NCBI RefSeq assembly: GCF_035621455.1
Contig: NZ_CP141822.1
Location: 2,480,001 to 2,544,000 of the forward strand
Source of the DNA: Vibrio natriegens NBRC 15636 = ATCC 14048 = DSM 759
GTDB taxonomy: Bacteria; Pseudomonadota; Gammaproteobacteria; Enterobacterales; Vibrionaceae
Length of the DNA stretch: 64,000 bases
Reading direction: 5' to 3'
Shown here: piece by piece, positions 1 to 9,066 of the stretch
Numbering within the stretch: the stretch's first letter is position 1
How the letters are laid out: each line of letters starts with the position of its first letter
The notes under the pieces: generated by a model
Told to the model about the DNA's origin: nothing
Databases searched by the model: none
Seen by the model: only the letters and a program-made list of their open reading frames with translations
Position numbers and translations under genes: made by a program

Positions 1-1416
1 CGATGTGGGTTTGAGCGTAAAGTACAGCTTCATGCTGATTCAACGGCCATTCTGGGTAGTGCCTCACAAATCATTTTGATTCAGGATGCCGACAATGCAC
101 CCAAGAATTTATCGGCGTCTTTGGGTGAAGATGCGAATATTGACTCCCTGACCAAGTTGTACAACCGTTTTGGTTTTACTAAACGCCTGGAACAACTGAT
201 CAAAAAGCAGACACCACTACTGCTCTTCTATCTGGATATCGATAACTTTAAAAATATCAACGATTCACTGGGCCATCATATTGGTGACAAAGTGATCCAA
301 GAGGTCTCAGCACGCCTGAAGCGATTATTACCAAGTCAGGCAATTCTTGGGCACCTGGGGAGTGATGAATTCGGTATTCTGTTACCGGAGCCTGAAAATG
401 CACGAATGGCTGAAATTCTGTCGGATCGCATTATTTCTCTGATCAACCAGCCTTTCGATCTACATCACTTTAGTAAACGTCTTGCTTGTTCAATTGGCAG
501 TGTCCGCTATCCAGAAGATGGCCAAGATGCCCGAATTTTACTGCAAAACGCCGATACTGCGATGTACGAGGCGAAAGATCGCGGGCGAAACCGACTGATC
601 AAATTCAACGATCAAATGAATAAAGAAGCGCGCATGCGTTTGTGGCTGGAAATTGAGCTACAAAAAGCACTTCAGCAAAATGGTTTGGAAGTCTGGTATC
701 AACCAAAAGTAAACGCGCGCGATTTCAGTATCAACGGTGCAGAAGCACTGGTGCGCTGGAAACACCCTGTCGAAGGCTATATTAGCCCTGGTGCATTCAT
801 TCCTGTCGCCGAACGAGCTGGGTTGATCGAGCATCTTGGACGAGTGGTGATGCGTGATGTTTTCAATACAGTAAAACGCTGGAAGCAGCAAAGTGTATTG
901 CCAGGGCGTGTCGCGATTAACTTATCTCCCGAGCAGTTTGGCAACCCACAACTTATCGACTTTATGGAAAAGTTACTGCGCACGACAGAGCTGGATCCAA
1001 GCTGTATTACGTTTGAGCTAACAGAAAGCGCCGTAATGAGCGACAGTGAACATACATTGCAAATGTTAAACGCCATCAAAAAGCTGGGATTTGCCCTGTC
1101 GATTGATGACTTTGGAACCGGGTACTCGTCTCTCTCTTACTTAGCCCGCTTCCCTATTGATGAGCTCAAAATAGACCGCGCTTTTATTAGTGATATTGAC
1201 ACACTGCCTAAACAAGTAACCGTTATCGAAAACATCATCAACCTGGGTAAATCCTTAGATTTATCCGTGGTCGCGGAAGGGGTCGAAACCCATCAGCAAG
1301 CGACGTTGCTTTCAAACCTGCAATGTCACTCGATTCAGGGCTTCCACTTTTACCGCCCGCAACCTAAACACGAAATTGAAGAGCTCTTTGTACAAAATCG
1401 TCGTCACAAGAATTAA
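1..1416 (+). CDS. rocS: GGDEF/EAL c-di-GMP signalling protein, 3' part (RocS-like)
   Basis: The reading frame is open from base 1, so the N-terminus lies outside the window; 471 codons are visible. The GGDEF domain comes first: 'DSLTKLYNRFGF', then 'DIDNFKNINDSLGH', then a degenerate signature GSDEF at about 358-372. The EAL domain follows with EALVRW, ELTES, DDFGTGYSSLSYL, DELKIDR, the EGVE loop and QGFHFYRP. The phosphodiesterase half therefore keeps its metal-binding acidic residues, while the cyclase half deviates at the second glycine. It most likely hydrolyses c-di-GMP, with the GGDEF domain acting as a GTP sensor (inference). The name RocS rests on its position beside ubiUV, nlpI and pnp, as in V. 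cholerae, where RocS controls the smooth/rugose switch. A generic PAS-GGDEF-EAL protein remains possible because the sensory region is not visible. Confidence 0.8.
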   Translation, partial: RCGFERKVQLHADSTAILGSASQIILIQDADNAPKNLSASLGEDANIDSLTKLYNRFGFTKRLEQLIKKQTPLLLFYLDIDNFKNINDSLGHHIGDKVIQEVSARLKRLLPSQAILGHLGSDEFGILLPEPENARMAEILSDRIISLINQPFDLHHFSKRLACSIGSVRYPEDGQDARILLQNADTAMYEAKDRGRNRLIKFNDQMNKEARMRLWLEIELQKALQQNGLEVWYQPKVNARDFSINGAEALVRWKHPVEGYISPGAFIPVAERAGLIEHLGRVVMRDVFNTVKRWKQQSVLPGRVAINLSPEQFGNPQLIDFMEKLLRTTELDPSCITFELTESAVMSDSEHTLQMLNAIKKLGFALSIDDFGTGYSSLSYLARFPIDELKIDRAFISDIDTLPKQVTVIENIINLGKSLDLSVVAEGVETHQQATLLSNLQCHSIQGFHFYRPQPKHEIEELFVQNRRHKN

Positions 1417-1458
1417 CTCGTTACTCCCAAAGAGTAAATATTGAGTTTATTGAGCTAA

Positions 1459-1471
1459 ACCTAACTTAGGT
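1459..1471. promoter_or_regulatory. 13-bp perfect palindrome upstream of ubiU
   Basis: ACCTAA-C-TTAGGT reads identically on both strands. It lies about 64 bp before the ubiU start, in the 118-bp gap after the EAL gene. This is a sensible place for an operator or a promoter-proximal site. It does not fit the FNR consensus (TTGAT-N4-ATCAA), so the binding factor is unknown. Confidence 0.3.
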
Positions 1472-1534
1472 CAATTTTGCTATTCATAATCCTTCATAAA
1501 ATGCGAACACCTTTTTCTCAATGATTATGAGCAT

Positions 1535-2548
1535 ATGGAACTCTTGTGTCCTGCGGGCAACCTGCCTGCATTAAAGACTGCTATTGATTGTGGCGCAGAT
1601 GCCGTGTACATCGGCTTTAAAGACGATACCAATGCACGTCACTTTGCTGGATTAAACTTTCATGGCAAGAAGCTAGAGAAAGCGGTGCAATACGTTCACG
1701 ACCGCAACAAAAAAATCCACGTAGCGCTCAACACATTTGCCCATCCAAATGGTTTTGAACGCTGGACAAATGCCGTAGACAACGCCGCATCATTGGGCGT
1801 TGATGCTCTTATCGTCGCTGACATCGCGGTATTGGAGTATGCGGCGCGAAAATACCCAGAGTTAGAGCTTCATCTCTCAGTACAAGCCTCAGCCACCAAT
1901 GTGGCAGCCATTGAGTTCTATAAACAGAATTTCAACGTTAAACGTGTCGTACTGCCACGAGTCCTGTCTATTCATCAGGTTAAACAGTTATCGCGTAATA
2001 TCACAAGCGATGTAGAGCTAGAAGTGTTTGCCTTTGGTAGTTTATGCATCATGTCTGAAGGCCGCTGTTATTTATCGTCGTACATGACGGGTGAATCACC
2101 GAATACCGTTGGCGCTTGCTCACCAGCAAAATACGTACGCTGGCAAGAGACCGAGCAAGGTTTGGAATCGCGACTCAATAACATTCTGATTGACCGTTAC
2201 AGCGAAGGGGAAAACGCGGGTTATCCGACCTTATGTAAAGGCCGCTTTGAAGCGGAAATCGAAGGTGAGAAAAAGCGCTACCACGCACTGGAAGAGCCAA
2301 CCAGCCTGAATACACTGTCTATGCTTCCGGAACTGTTTGCAGCCAATGTTGCGTCAGTAAAAATTGAAGGCCGTCAGCGAAGCCCTGCTTACGTAGAACA
2401 AGTAACTCGCACTTGGCGAGCTGCGATTGACCGTTATCAGGCAAACCCCGCCGCGTACCAAGTGGAAGAAGCCTGGAATGCAACGTTAGCTAACGTATCA
2501 GAAGGCACGCAAACCACATTAGGCGCTTATCACCGCCAATGGCAGTAG
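1535..2548 (+). CDS. ubiU: Ubiquinone biosynthesis protein UbiU (U32 family)
   Basis: This is a 337-residue peptidase-U32 family protein. With UbiV it forms the complex needed for O2-independent hydroxylation of the ubiquinone ring. It starts with '[17 protein letters not shown]' and carries the family core 'GADAVYIGF'. The four cysteines expected to bind a [4Fe-4S] cluster are present at residues 171, 178, 195 and 234, with the same spacing as E. coli UbiU (169, 176, 193, 232). Length matches the family. The stop codon lies 8 bases before the start of ubiV, so the two are co-transcribed and probably translationally linked. Older annotations call this gene yhbU, a 'collagenase-like protease'. 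No protease activity is implied. Confidence 0.95.
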   Translation: MELLCPAGNLPALKTAIDCGADAVYIGFKDDTNARHFAGLNFHGKKLEKAVQYVHDRNKKIHVALNTFAHPNGFERWTNAVDNAASLGVDALIVADIAVLEYAARKYPELELHLSVQASATNVAAIEFYKQNFNVKRVVLPRVLSIHQVKQLSRNITSDVELEVFAFGSLCIMSEGRCYLSSYMTGESPNTVGACSPAKYVRWQETEQGLESRLNNILIDRYSEGENAGYPTLCKGRFEAEIEGEKKRYHALEEPTSLNTLSMLPELFAANVASVKIEGRQRSPAYVEQVTRTWRAAIDRYQANPAAYQVEEAWNATLANVSEGTQTTLGAYHRQWQ

Positions 2549-2556
2549 AGGTAAAA

Positions 2557-3447
2557 ATGGAAAATTCAATGAAATACGCACTTGGTCCATTACTCTATTT
2601 CTGGCCAAAACAAGATGTGGAAGCGTTCTATCAGGAAGCAAAAGAGAGTACCGCGGACATCATCTATCTAGGTGAAACGGTCTGCTCTAAACGACGAGAA
2701 ATGAAACCAGCCCATTGGTTTGATATCGCAAAAGAACTCTCCGCTGCGGGTAAACAGGTCGTGCTATCAACCATGGCGTTGCTGGAAGCACCAAGTGAAG
2801 TCAACATCATGAAGAAATACATCGATAATGGTGATTTCGCGATTGAGGCCAATGATGTTTCTGCGGTTCAGCTAGCCTCAGAGCACCGAGTGCCGTTTGT
2901 TGTTGGCCCGGCGATTAATACCTACAATGCCCATACACTGAACCTATTCCTCAAACAGGGTATGACGCGCTGGTGTATGCCTGTGGAACTGTCGCGTGAT
3001 TGGTTACGTGATACATTAGCGCAATGTGAGAGTCTTGGTATCCGCAATAAATTTGAAGTGGAAGTGTTCAGCCATGGCTATCTGCCACTGGCCTACTCGG
3101 CTCGTTGCTTTACGGCGCGCGCTGAAAACCGTGCAAAAGACGATTGCGAGACCTGCTGCATTAAGTACCCGACAGGCATTCAGGTAAGCAGCCAAGAGGG
3201 CCAGGAAGTTTTCAACCTTAATGGTATCCAAACTCAGTCTGGTTACTGCTACAACTTAATCAATGACTTACCTGGCATGCAGGGATTAGTGGATGTGGTA
3301 CGACTTAGCCCACTTGGTATCAGCACTCTATCGGAATTAGATCAATTCCGTGCCAATGAACAGGGCGAAAAACCTCAGAAACTCGAAGACCGTCAATGCA
3401 ATGGTTACTGGCACCAACTAGCCGGTCTGGACGTCAAAAATATCTGA
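2557..3447 (+). CDS. ubiV: Ubiquinone biosynthesis protein UbiV (U32 family)
   Basis: UbiV is the partner of UbiU in anaerobic ubiquinone synthesis and is also a U32-family Fe-S protein. The core begins '[14 protein letters not shown]'. Candidate cluster ligands are the Cys of 'GETVCSKR' and the C-terminal set in 'SARCF' and 'DDCETCC'. I chose the ATG at 2557 because AGAGG lies 5 bases before it. An in-frame ATG at 2539 would overlap ubiU and lacks a ribosome binding site; the ATG at 2569 would give exactly the E. coli-like N-terminus. The gene is 296 codons from 2557. It is the last gene of the operon and is followed within 20 bases by a bidirectional terminator. Confidence 0.93.
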   Translation: MENSMKYALGPLLYFWPKQDVEAFYQEAKESTADIIYLGETVCSKRREMKPAHWFDIAKELSAAGKQVVLSTMALLEAPSEVNIMKKYIDNGDFAIEANDVSAVQLASEHRVPFVVGPAINTYNAHTLNLFLKQGMTRWCMPVELSRDWLRDTLAQCESLGIRNKFEVEVFSHGYLPLAYSARCFTARAENRAKDDCETCCIKYPTGIQVSSQEGQEVFNLNGIQTQSGYCYNLINDLPGMQGLVDVVRLSPLGISTLSELDQFRANEQGEKPQKLEDRQCNGYWHQLAGLDVKNI

Positions 3448-3457
3448 CTCTAGATAT

Positions 3458-3490
3458 AAATAAAGCGAGGTCAATGCCTCGCTTTATTTT
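3458..3490. terminator. Bidirectional terminator between ubiV and the MATE gene
   Basis: Arms AAATAAAGCGAGG and CCTCGCTTTATTT surround a 6-base TCAATG loop, with a T-run after the stem on + and an A-run before it. It serves the convergent ubiV (+) and MATE (-) genes. Confidence 0.9.
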
Positions 3491-3501
3491 GCTTGTTTCT
3501 G

Positions 3502-4848
3502 TCAAGACGATTGCATGCTAGGTTCAACTGGGCTCTCACTAAGCAACTTCTTCACATCACGCCACAACATACTCATTACCACCAAACTTAACGCAATGTT
3601 AGACAATGGGAAGGCAATCCAAATCCCCACCACGCCGAATATTTTAGGCATGATAAACAGAAATGGTAGCTGAACCATAATATTACCAACTGTAATGAAC
3701 ATCGCCTTACTGCCTTTATTCATCGACTGATAATACGCGGCCGAGACCATTAAGAAACCATCTAAGAACAAGGCAAACATGTGAAAGCGGATACCCATCA
3801 CTGCACTTTCAATTAACTGCTGATCCGAGCTATTAAAGACCGAAACGACCTCATAAGGGAAAACATTCAACAAGGAAACAAAAGCAAAGCCTCCCAGCAC
3901 CGCGGTGCCCATGGCTATCTTTAGCAGCTTACGAATATTTTGCGGATTACGCGCCCCATGGTTATAGCTCACCAGAGGCTGCATGCCATTAGCAATGCCC
4001 TCTGCAACTAAGAAATAAACCGTGACGATATAACCGAGAATCGCATACGCACCGATCAATAACGCACTACCATATTGAGCAAACAACGAATTATGCAGTG
4101 CCACCATGATCGAGCCGTAAGCGTACATAAAAAAGCTCGAGCTTCCGATCATCACGACCTTAGGCACAATATCAAGCTGTACTTGCAGATCGCTAAAATG
4201 TAAGCGCAGCTTGGCTTTAGAACTGAAGAAGTAACCAATACCAAGAACCGTCACGACCATCTGTGCCAACGCAGTTGCAATGGCAGCACCTGTCAACTCC
4301 CACCCCAACCAAGCAATAAAGACATAATCTAGCGAGATGTTTATCGCAGCACCTGTCACCATCAGTATCGTGGCTAAGTTAGGGCTATCATCGTTTCTCA
4401 ATAAAAATGGCGCAGCGATCGATCCAAGCGTGAATATGCACGACACAATCAATATTTGTAAGTACTGTAGACCGAGCTCGTATACTTGACCTTGCGCCCC
4501 TTGCCAACGAATAAAATCGTCCGCAAAGTAGAAAAGAACCGCAGCAACGACTGGCATTAATGCGGCGAGTAATAATAACCCGGTAGATAAAATGCGTTTG
4601 GCACCGTATTGGTCTTGTTCACCACGCTTGATGGAAACAAGAGCCCCCGTGCCGACGCCAACCATCATACCGACGCCTAAGATTGTCCCAATCACAGGCC
4701 ACGCTACGTTGATTCCAGCCAGCCCATCAGCACCAACATAGCGGCCAATAAAAATGCCGTCGATCACTTGATACAAACCATTCACCAACATGGCAGCAAC
4801 GGTTGGAATCGTGTACTTCCAAAACTGTCTATATATCGAGCCTTGCAT
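3502..4848 (-). CDS. MATE-family multidrug/cation antiporter
   Basis: This is an inner-membrane exporter of about 448 residues with the usual 12 hydrophobic segments. The N-terminal signature 'TIPTVAAMLVNGLYQVIDGIFIGRYVG' region and 'GVGTGALVSI' are typical of MATE transporters, especially the DinF/MepA-like branch. MATE proteins expel cationic drugs or metabolites in exchange for Na+ or H+; the substrate here cannot be read from sequence. The frame opens at a GTG at 4857, but the ATG at 4848 is preceded by GGTGG at a suitable distance and gives a normal N-terminus, so I use that. It is transcribed alone, convergent with ubiV. It is not the NorM/VcmA-type paralogue as far as I can judge. Confidence 0.88.
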   Translation of the reverse strand: MQGSIYRQFWKYTIPTVAAMLVNGLYQVIDGIFIGRYVGADGLAGINVAWPVIGTILGVGMMVGVGTGALVSIKRGEQDQYGAKRILSTGLLLLAALMPVVAAVLFYFADDFIRWQGAQGQVYELGLQYLQILIVSCIFTLGSIAAPFLLRNDDSPNLATILMVTGAAINISLDYVFIAWLGWELTGAAIATALAQMVVTVLGIGYFFSSKAKLRLHFSDLQVQLDIVPKVVMIGSSSFFMYAYGSIMVALHNSLFAQYGSALLIGAYAILGYIVTVYFLVAEGIANGMQPLVSYNHGARNPQNIRKLLKIAMGTAVLGGFAFVSLLNVFPYEVVSVFNSSDQQLIESAVMGIRFHMFALFLDGFLMVSAAYYQSMNKGSKAMFITVGNIMVQLPFLFIMPKIFGVVGIWIAFPLSNIALSLVVMSMLWRDVKKLLSESPVEPSMQSS

Positions 4849-4949
4849 AACAACCACCAGCAGTTAGCAAAGCTAACTAATTAATATTAATAATTATTTT
4901 GTTCTATCTGGACAAAAACATGTATAACAAAACACGAACAGGAAACGAG

Positions 4950-5138
4950 ATGAGTTCTAATCACGTAAGACTAACCAGAGAAGACACTCGCCTTTACTTA
5001 CCGGAAAAGAACATTCGTCGAATCACACCAGCATCAAAAAACCGCTCAGTGAGCGGCTTTAGACTAGTTATCTGGTTGTTGCTCAGCTTTCAGCTTAGCC
5101 ATCCTGTCCTGCTGCAAACGCTCATAAATCTGAGCTAA
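4950..5138 (+). CDS. Doubtful small ORF, unknown
   Basis: The 206-bp gap between the MATE gene and nlpI contains an ATG at 4950 preceded by AGGAAACGAG, a good ribosome binding site. The frame starts 'MSSNHVRLTREDTRLY' and stays open for 62 codons. However, it runs through the nlpI terminator hairpin and about 75 bases of antisense nlpI, and its second half turns into hydrophobic sequence read off the other strand. I recognise no family. It may be a remnant of a longer gene, a short expressed peptide or chance. Confidence 0.2.
   Translation: MSSNHVRLTREDTRLYLPEKNIRRITPASKNRSVSGFRLVIWLLLSFQLSHPVLLQTLINLS
5035..5062 (-). terminator. Terminator of nlpI
   Basis: Inverted repeat CCGCTCA-G-TGAGCGG immediately after the nlpI stop codon. 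On the minus strand it is followed by a T-run (A-run at 5036-5041 on +). Confidence 0.85.
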
Positions 5139-5981
5139 CTCGAGAAATGAGTACCGGTGCTCCACGTAATCATAAACGTTGAAGGATATCGCCAATTTAT
5201 ACAGTGATATTGCACTCGCCAAATCGCCTTGCAACTGATGACGCTTCCCTAAATAAAAGTAAGTCTCCGTGAGTCGCTCAGCAAGACGGTAGTTTTCTCG
5301 TGTACCATCCATGATCAATTTCAGCGCTTGCTCATCTGAAACGTCACGCAGCATAATGGCCACTAAGACCCATCCCCACTCTTCACTTCGATCTCGTTTA
5401 TAGTGCTTCTTCAGATTCGCTTTTGCTTGCTCCGGATCCTGTTCAGCTTCAATGATGTAAAGCCACAACGCACGAAATGGATCGCTTGGCATCTCTTCGT
5501 AGTGCTTATTCATGTCTTCCAGAGCGAGTTCAATCCGGCCGCCATAATACAATGCGATGGCACGGTTTCTTTCGGCATACGTGTTATCAGGAGCCAGCTC
5601 TAAGGTTGAATCAAAGGCTTCATAAGCGGCATCAAACTCTCCAACCTGAGTAAAGTAAACCCCTAATAGATTGAAGATATCAGGTTGAGCGGGGTTCAAT
5701 TGTAAAGATTGGTTGAAATCCAAACGAGCAAGGTCACGTAAGCCAACACTGTCATAGTAATTGCCGCGCTCATAGTGCATTTTTGCACGAACTTCATCAC
5801 TCAGATCAGGGCGTTGAAGAAGCTGAGATAAACGCGCAATTTGCACCTCTTGCTGCACGCTAGGTTGCAGAGGTACCGCCATTGGTGGGTAAACCCACTG
5901 CATGGCCGATTGCTGAGAAGTATTTGCACAACCGGTCAGCGCGATAGCAACACATAAACTTGCGGTTTGAAACCATTTCAC
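5064..5981 (-). CDS. nlpI: Outer-membrane lipoprotein NlpI (TPR)
   Basis: This is a 305-residue lipoprotein. The N-terminus 'MKWFQTASLCVAIALTGCANT' has a lipobox with the acylated cysteine at residue 18, followed by Asn rather than Asp, consistent with outer-membrane sorting. The body contains tetratricopeptide repeats, seen around 'AKMHYERGNYYDSVGL' and 'FNLLGVYFTQVGEFDAAYEAFD'. In E. coli NlpI is an adaptor that presents the endopeptidase MepS to the protease Prc and scaffolds peptidoglycan hydrolases. Its place directly downstream of pnp is conserved in gammaproteobacteria. Here a strong terminator separates the two, so nlpI probably has its own promoter in the roughly 115-bp gap. Confidence 0.93.
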   Translation of the reverse strand: MKWFQTASLCVAIALTGCANTSQQSAMQWVYPPMAVPLQPSVQQEVQIARLSQLLQRPDLSDEVRAKMHYERGNYYDSVGLRDLARLDFNQSLQLNPAQPDIFNLLGVYFTQVGEFDAAYEAFDSTLELAPDNTYAERNRAIALYYGGRIELALEDMNKHYEEMPSDPFRALWLYIIEAEQDPEQAKANLKKHYKRDRSEEWGWVLVAIMLRDVSDEQALKLIMDGTRENYRLAERLTETYFYLGKRHQLQGDLASAISLYKLAISFNVYDYVEHRYSFLELAQIYERLQQDRMAKLKAEQQPDN

Positions 5982-6094
5982 TAATTGATACTCCTAATTT
6001 GGACTGCTCCGAGTCTGTTTCTCTTATGCCTTATCTTTATATGCAATAGTAGAATAAATTGCCTCACCTGAGGGTAAACGCCTCGAAACAAAAC

Positions 6095-6126
6095 AAAAAA
6101 AGGGGAGCAAAATTGCTCCCCTTTTA
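6095..6126 (-). terminator. Terminator of pnp
   Basis: Arms AGGGGAGCAA and TTGCTCCCCT with an AA loop. The minus strand continues into a T-run (A-run at 6095-6100 on +), and the + side also ends in TTTT. The stem lies 55 bp beyond the pnp stop. Confidence 0.9.
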
Positions 6127-6179
6127 TAGCATGCTTTCAGGCCCTTAAGCTAATAAAAGACCGAAAGTCGAGTATTAGA

Positions 6180-8315
6180 TTACTCGTCTTTAGCAGCAGG
6201 TGCTTCAGCCGCTGCTTCTTCAGCTGGCTTTTCTACTGCTTCTTTCATGCTTAGACGTACACGTCCCTGACGGTCGATTTCAAGAACTTTAACTTGAACT
6301 TCCTGACCTTCAGTTAGGTAGTCTGACACTTTCTCAACACGTTTTTCTGCGATTTGAGAAATATGCACTAGACCATCTTTACCTGGAAGTACTGTTACGA
6401 ATGCACCAAAGTCCGCCAGACGTGCCACTTTACCAGTGTAGATACGGCCAACTTCAACTTCAGCAGTGATCTCTTCAATGCGACGGATCGCTTCTTTCGC
6501 TGCTGCTCCTTCAGTCGCTGCAATTTTGATCGTGCCGTCGTCTTCGATTTCGATAGTTGTACCTGTCTCTTCAGTTAGAGCACGGATAACTGCACCACCT
6601 TTACCGATAACGTCTTTGATCTTCTCAGCGCTGATCTTCATTGTATGAATACGCGGAGCAAACTCAGAGATATCATCACGAGCACCAGAAATCGCTTCAT
6701 CCATTACAGAAAGGATGTGCTTACGTGCACCTTGTGCTTGGTTAAGCGCAATTTGCATGATTTCTTTAGTGATACCTTCGATCTTGATGTCCATTTGAAG
6801 TGCAGTAACACCAGTGTTAGTACCTGCTACTTTAAAGTCCATGTCACCTAGGTGGTCTTCGTCACCAAGGATGTCAGAAAGAACAACGAAATCGTCGCCT
6901 TCTTTAACAAGACCCATTGCGATACCCGCAACAGAAGACTTGATTGGCACACCAGCATCCATAAGAGCCAGAGAAGTACCACATACAGAAGCCATTGAAG
7001 ATGAACCGTTAGATTCAGTGATTTCTGATACAACACGAACTGTGTATGGGAACTCGTCAACAGATGGCATTACTGCTGCGATACCACGCTTAGCTAGTTT
7101 ACCGTGGCCGATTTCACGACGCTTTGGAGAACCTACAAAACCAGTTTCACCTACACAGTATGGAGGGAAGTTGTAGTGTAGTAGGAAGTGATCTTTACGC
7201 TCACCTGTCAGCTCATCAATGATTTGCGCGTCACGCTGCGTACCAAGAGTTGCTGTAACGATCGCCTGAGTTTCACCACGAGTGAATAGAGCAGAACCGT
7301 GAGTACGTGGAAGAATACCAGTACGTACGTCTAGCGCACGAACCATGTCTTTCTCACGACCATCGATACGTGGGTTACCCGCGATGATGCTACGACGTAC
7401 AACTGTCTTCTCTAGGTCATGGAAGATAGTGTGGATTTCTTTCGTGTCCGCTTCTGGATCTTCAGCTAGTAGCACTTCATTAACTTCTGCTGCGATCGCG
7501 TGGATACGTTCGTAACGAGCCATCTTCTCAGTGATTTGGTAAGCTTCAACAAGCTTAGCTTCTGCTAGTTCAGCAATCTTGTTCTTAAGTACTGTGTTCT
7601 CTTCTGGAGCAACCCAATCCCAAGCTGGAGTTGCCACTTCAGCTTTAAATTCGTTGATTGCGTTGATCACAACTTGTTGTTGATCGTGACCGTAAACAAC
7701 CGCTGCTAGCATTTCTTCTTCAGTTAGGTTGTCAGCTTCTGACTCAACCATCAGTACTGCAGACTCTGTACCCGCAACAACAAGATCCAAACGAGATGCA
7801 TCTAGTTCAGTTTGGCTTGGGTTAAGAACAAGTTGACCGTCGATGTGACCAACACGTGCTGCACCGATAGGACCATTAAATGGAATACCAGAGATAGCTA
7901 GTGCCGCAGACGTACCAATCATTGTTGGGATATCTGGTTGAACATCAGGGTTTACAGAAACAACCGTAGCAATAACTTGTACTTCGTTTTTGAATGCATC
8001 CGGGAATAGCGGACGGATTGGACGGTCGATTAGACGAGCTGTTAGCGTTTCGCCTTCAGATGGACGACCTTCACGCTTGAAGAAACCACCAGGGATTTTA
8101 CCAGCAGCGTAAGTACGCTCTTGGTAGTTTACTGTTAGAGGGAAGAAGTCTTGACCAGCAACTGCTTCTTTCTTACCTACAACTGAAACGAATACTGCTG
8201 TATCGTCCATTGTAACCATAACTGCTGCTGTAGCTTGACGTGCGATAACGCCAGTTTCTAGAGTAACCGTGTGGTTACCGTACTGGAACGTTTTAACAAC
8301 TGGTTTTTCGAACAT
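6180..8315 (-). CDS. pnp: Polyribonucleotide nucleotidyltransferase (PNPase)
   Basis: The 711-residue length equals E. coli PNPase. The enzyme degrades RNA 3'-to-5' by phosphorolysis and is a core part of the degradosome. Domains in order are RNase PH-like 1 (about 10-210, '[19 protein letters not shown]'), a helical linker, RNase PH-like 2 (about 320-540, '[13 protein letters not shown]' and '[10 protein letters not shown]'), a KH domain ('[16 protein letters not shown]') and a C-terminal S1 domain ('[19 protein letters not shown]'). The tail is rich in Glu and Ala. It lies downstream of rpsO, as in E. coli, with a terminator between them and a structured 5' leader that resembles an RNase III autoregulation target. 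Confidence 0.98.
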   Translation of the reverse strand: MFEKPVVKTFQYGNHTVTLETGVIARQATAAVMVTMDDTAVFVSVVGKKEAVAGQDFFPLTVNYQERTYAAGKIPGGFFKREGRPSEGETLTARLIDRPIRPLFPDAFKNEVQVIATVVSVNPDVQPDIPTMIGTSAALAISGIPFNGPIGAARVGHIDGQLVLNPSQTELDASRLDLVVAGTESAVLMVESEADNLTEEEMLAAVVYGHDQQQVVINAINEFKAEVATPAWDWVAPEENTVLKNKIAELAEAKLVEAYQITEKMARYERIHAIAAEVNEVLLAEDPEADTKEIHTIFHDLEKTVVRRSIIAGNPRIDGREKDMVRALDVRTGILPRTHGSALFTRGETQAIVTATLGTQRDAQIIDELTGERKDHFLLHYNFPPYCVGETGFVGSPKRREIGHGKLAKRGIAAVMPSVDEFPYTVRVVSEITESNGSSSMASVCGTSLALMDAGVPIKSSVAGIAMGLVKEGDDFVVLSDILGDEDHLGDMDFKVAGTNTGVTALQMDIKIEGITKEIMQIALNQAQGARKHILSVMDEAISGARDDISEFAPRIHTMKISAEKIKDVIGKGGAVIRALTEETGTTIEIEDDGTIKIAATEGAAAKEAIRRIEEITAEVEVGRIYTGKVARLADFGAFVTVLPGKDGLVHISQIAEKRVEKVSDYLTEGQEVQVKVLEIDRQGRVRLSMKEAVEKPAEEAAAEAPAAKDE

Positions 8316-8379
8316 TGTTATTCCTTGTTTCTAAACGCGCTGACAATCAGCCGCTTAGGTGTGTTAATAAACACTCAAG

Positions 8380-8469
8380 GCATTACGAATCGCGACTAGT
8401 GAAAAGAAACTCAAACAAATTTCTTTTTAATAGCCGCGACCTTTTGGTCGACGAGGTTGACTGTAATGC
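8380..8469 (-). promoter_or_regulatory. Structured pnp leader, candidate RNase III/PNPase autoregulatory RNA
   Basis: The 333-bp gap between pnp and rpsO holds this nested structure and no credible gene. An outer 7-bp helix joins 8380-8386 with 8463-8469. Inside it is a 19-position imperfect hairpin (8391-8409 with 8420-8438) enclosing a 10-base loop. A second, perfect hairpin CGACC-TTTT-GGTCG follows (8437-8450). In E. coli the equivalent pnp leader is cut by RNase III and then degraded by PNPase itself. Similar autocontrol is inferred here from position and shape. Confidence 0.6.
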
Positions 8470-8596
8470 AAAGAGTTTAGTGAAAAATCTGATGTACTGT
8501 TCTAAACAGTGACCATTCACTTATCTAGAACCGCATCAAAAGATTAAGCCGCCAGTATTATAACGGCTTAAGGATGATTTGGCTAAATTTAGGCAA

Positions 8597-8624
8597 CAAA
8601 AAAGGGGCATAAAGCCCCTTTTTC
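8597..8624 (-). terminator. Terminator after rpsO
   Basis: Arms AAAGGGGC and GCCCCTTT around ATAAA, with A-run and T-run on either side. It lies about 25 bp past the rpsO stop and reduces read-through into pnp. Confidence 0.88.
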
Positions 8625-8648
8625 GACAAACTGCTAAGCAGTCGCTGA

Positions 8649-8918
8649 TTAGCGACGTAGGCCTAGACGCTTGATTAGGTCTTGGTAGCGAGCTAGGTTT
8701 TTACCTTTTAGGTAATCTAGAAGCTTACGACGACGAGAAACCATACGTAGAAGACCACGACGGCTGTGGTGATCGCCTTTGTGCGCTTTGAAGTGACCTT
8801 GTAGGTGGTTGATAGAAGCTGTAAGTAGAGCTACTTGAACTTCTGGTGAACCAGTGTCGCCTTCAGATTGTGCGTATTCTGCTACGATTGCTGCTTTAGT
8901 TTCTGCATTCAGAGACAT
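8649..8918 (-). CDS. rpsO: 30S ribosomal protein S15
   Basis: This 89-residue protein, '[23 protein letters not shown]...', is full length for S15. It shows the conserved '[24 protein letters not shown]' region that contacts 16S rRNA helices 20-22. It is a primary-binding protein of the 30S platform. The start is supported by GGAGAG 6 bases upstream. A consensus sigma-70 promoter lies at 8992-9020. In E. coli S15 represses its own translation through a pseudoknot in the leader; the roughly 70-nt leader here could do likewise, but I did not resolve a pseudoknot. Confidence 0.98.
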   Translation of the reverse strand: MSLNAETKAAIVAEYAQSEGDTGSPEVQVALLTASINHLQGHFKAHKGDHHSRRGLLRMVSRRRKLLDYLKGKNLARYQDLIKRLGLRR

Positions 8919-8991
8919 AATTCTCTCCTAATAAGAGTAAGTTAATATTTGTGCCAGCCAATCTCTGATTCAGCCGACACGAGAAGCGCGA

Positions 8992-9020
8992 ATTATAGGG
9001 AAGTTTCTGCATTCACGCAA
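8992..9020 (-). promoter_or_regulatory. Sigma-70 promoter of rpsO
   Basis: On the minus strand, TTGCGT (9015-9020), a 17-base spacer and a perfect TATAAT (8992-8997). The start site would fall about 65-70 bases before the rpsO ATG. The -35 lies only a few bases from the truB terminator stem. Confidence 0.85.
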
Positions 9021-9022
9021 TA

Positions 9023-9052
9023 AAAAATACCGGCGCTAAGGCCGGTATTTTT
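9023..9052 (-). terminator. Terminator of truB
   Basis: Arms ATACCGGC and GCCGGTAT flank GCTAAG, with a T-run on both strands. It ends the infB-rbfA-truB transcript. Confidence 0.88.
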
Positions 9053-9066
9053 CAAGTAGTGCGAAA

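Noticed and set aside
4899..4949. Upstream ATG at 4899 as start of the doubtful ORF before nlpI
   Set aside because: No ribosome binding site; the ATG at 4950 is the only one with a Shine-Dalgarno.
6814..7176. 120-codon + strand frame opposite pnp
   Set aside because: Antisense shadow; pnp is full length with all motifs.
8315..8512. 65-codon + strand frame in the pnp-rpsO gap
   Set aside because: No ribosome binding site, no recognisable protein, and it crosses the structured pnp leader.
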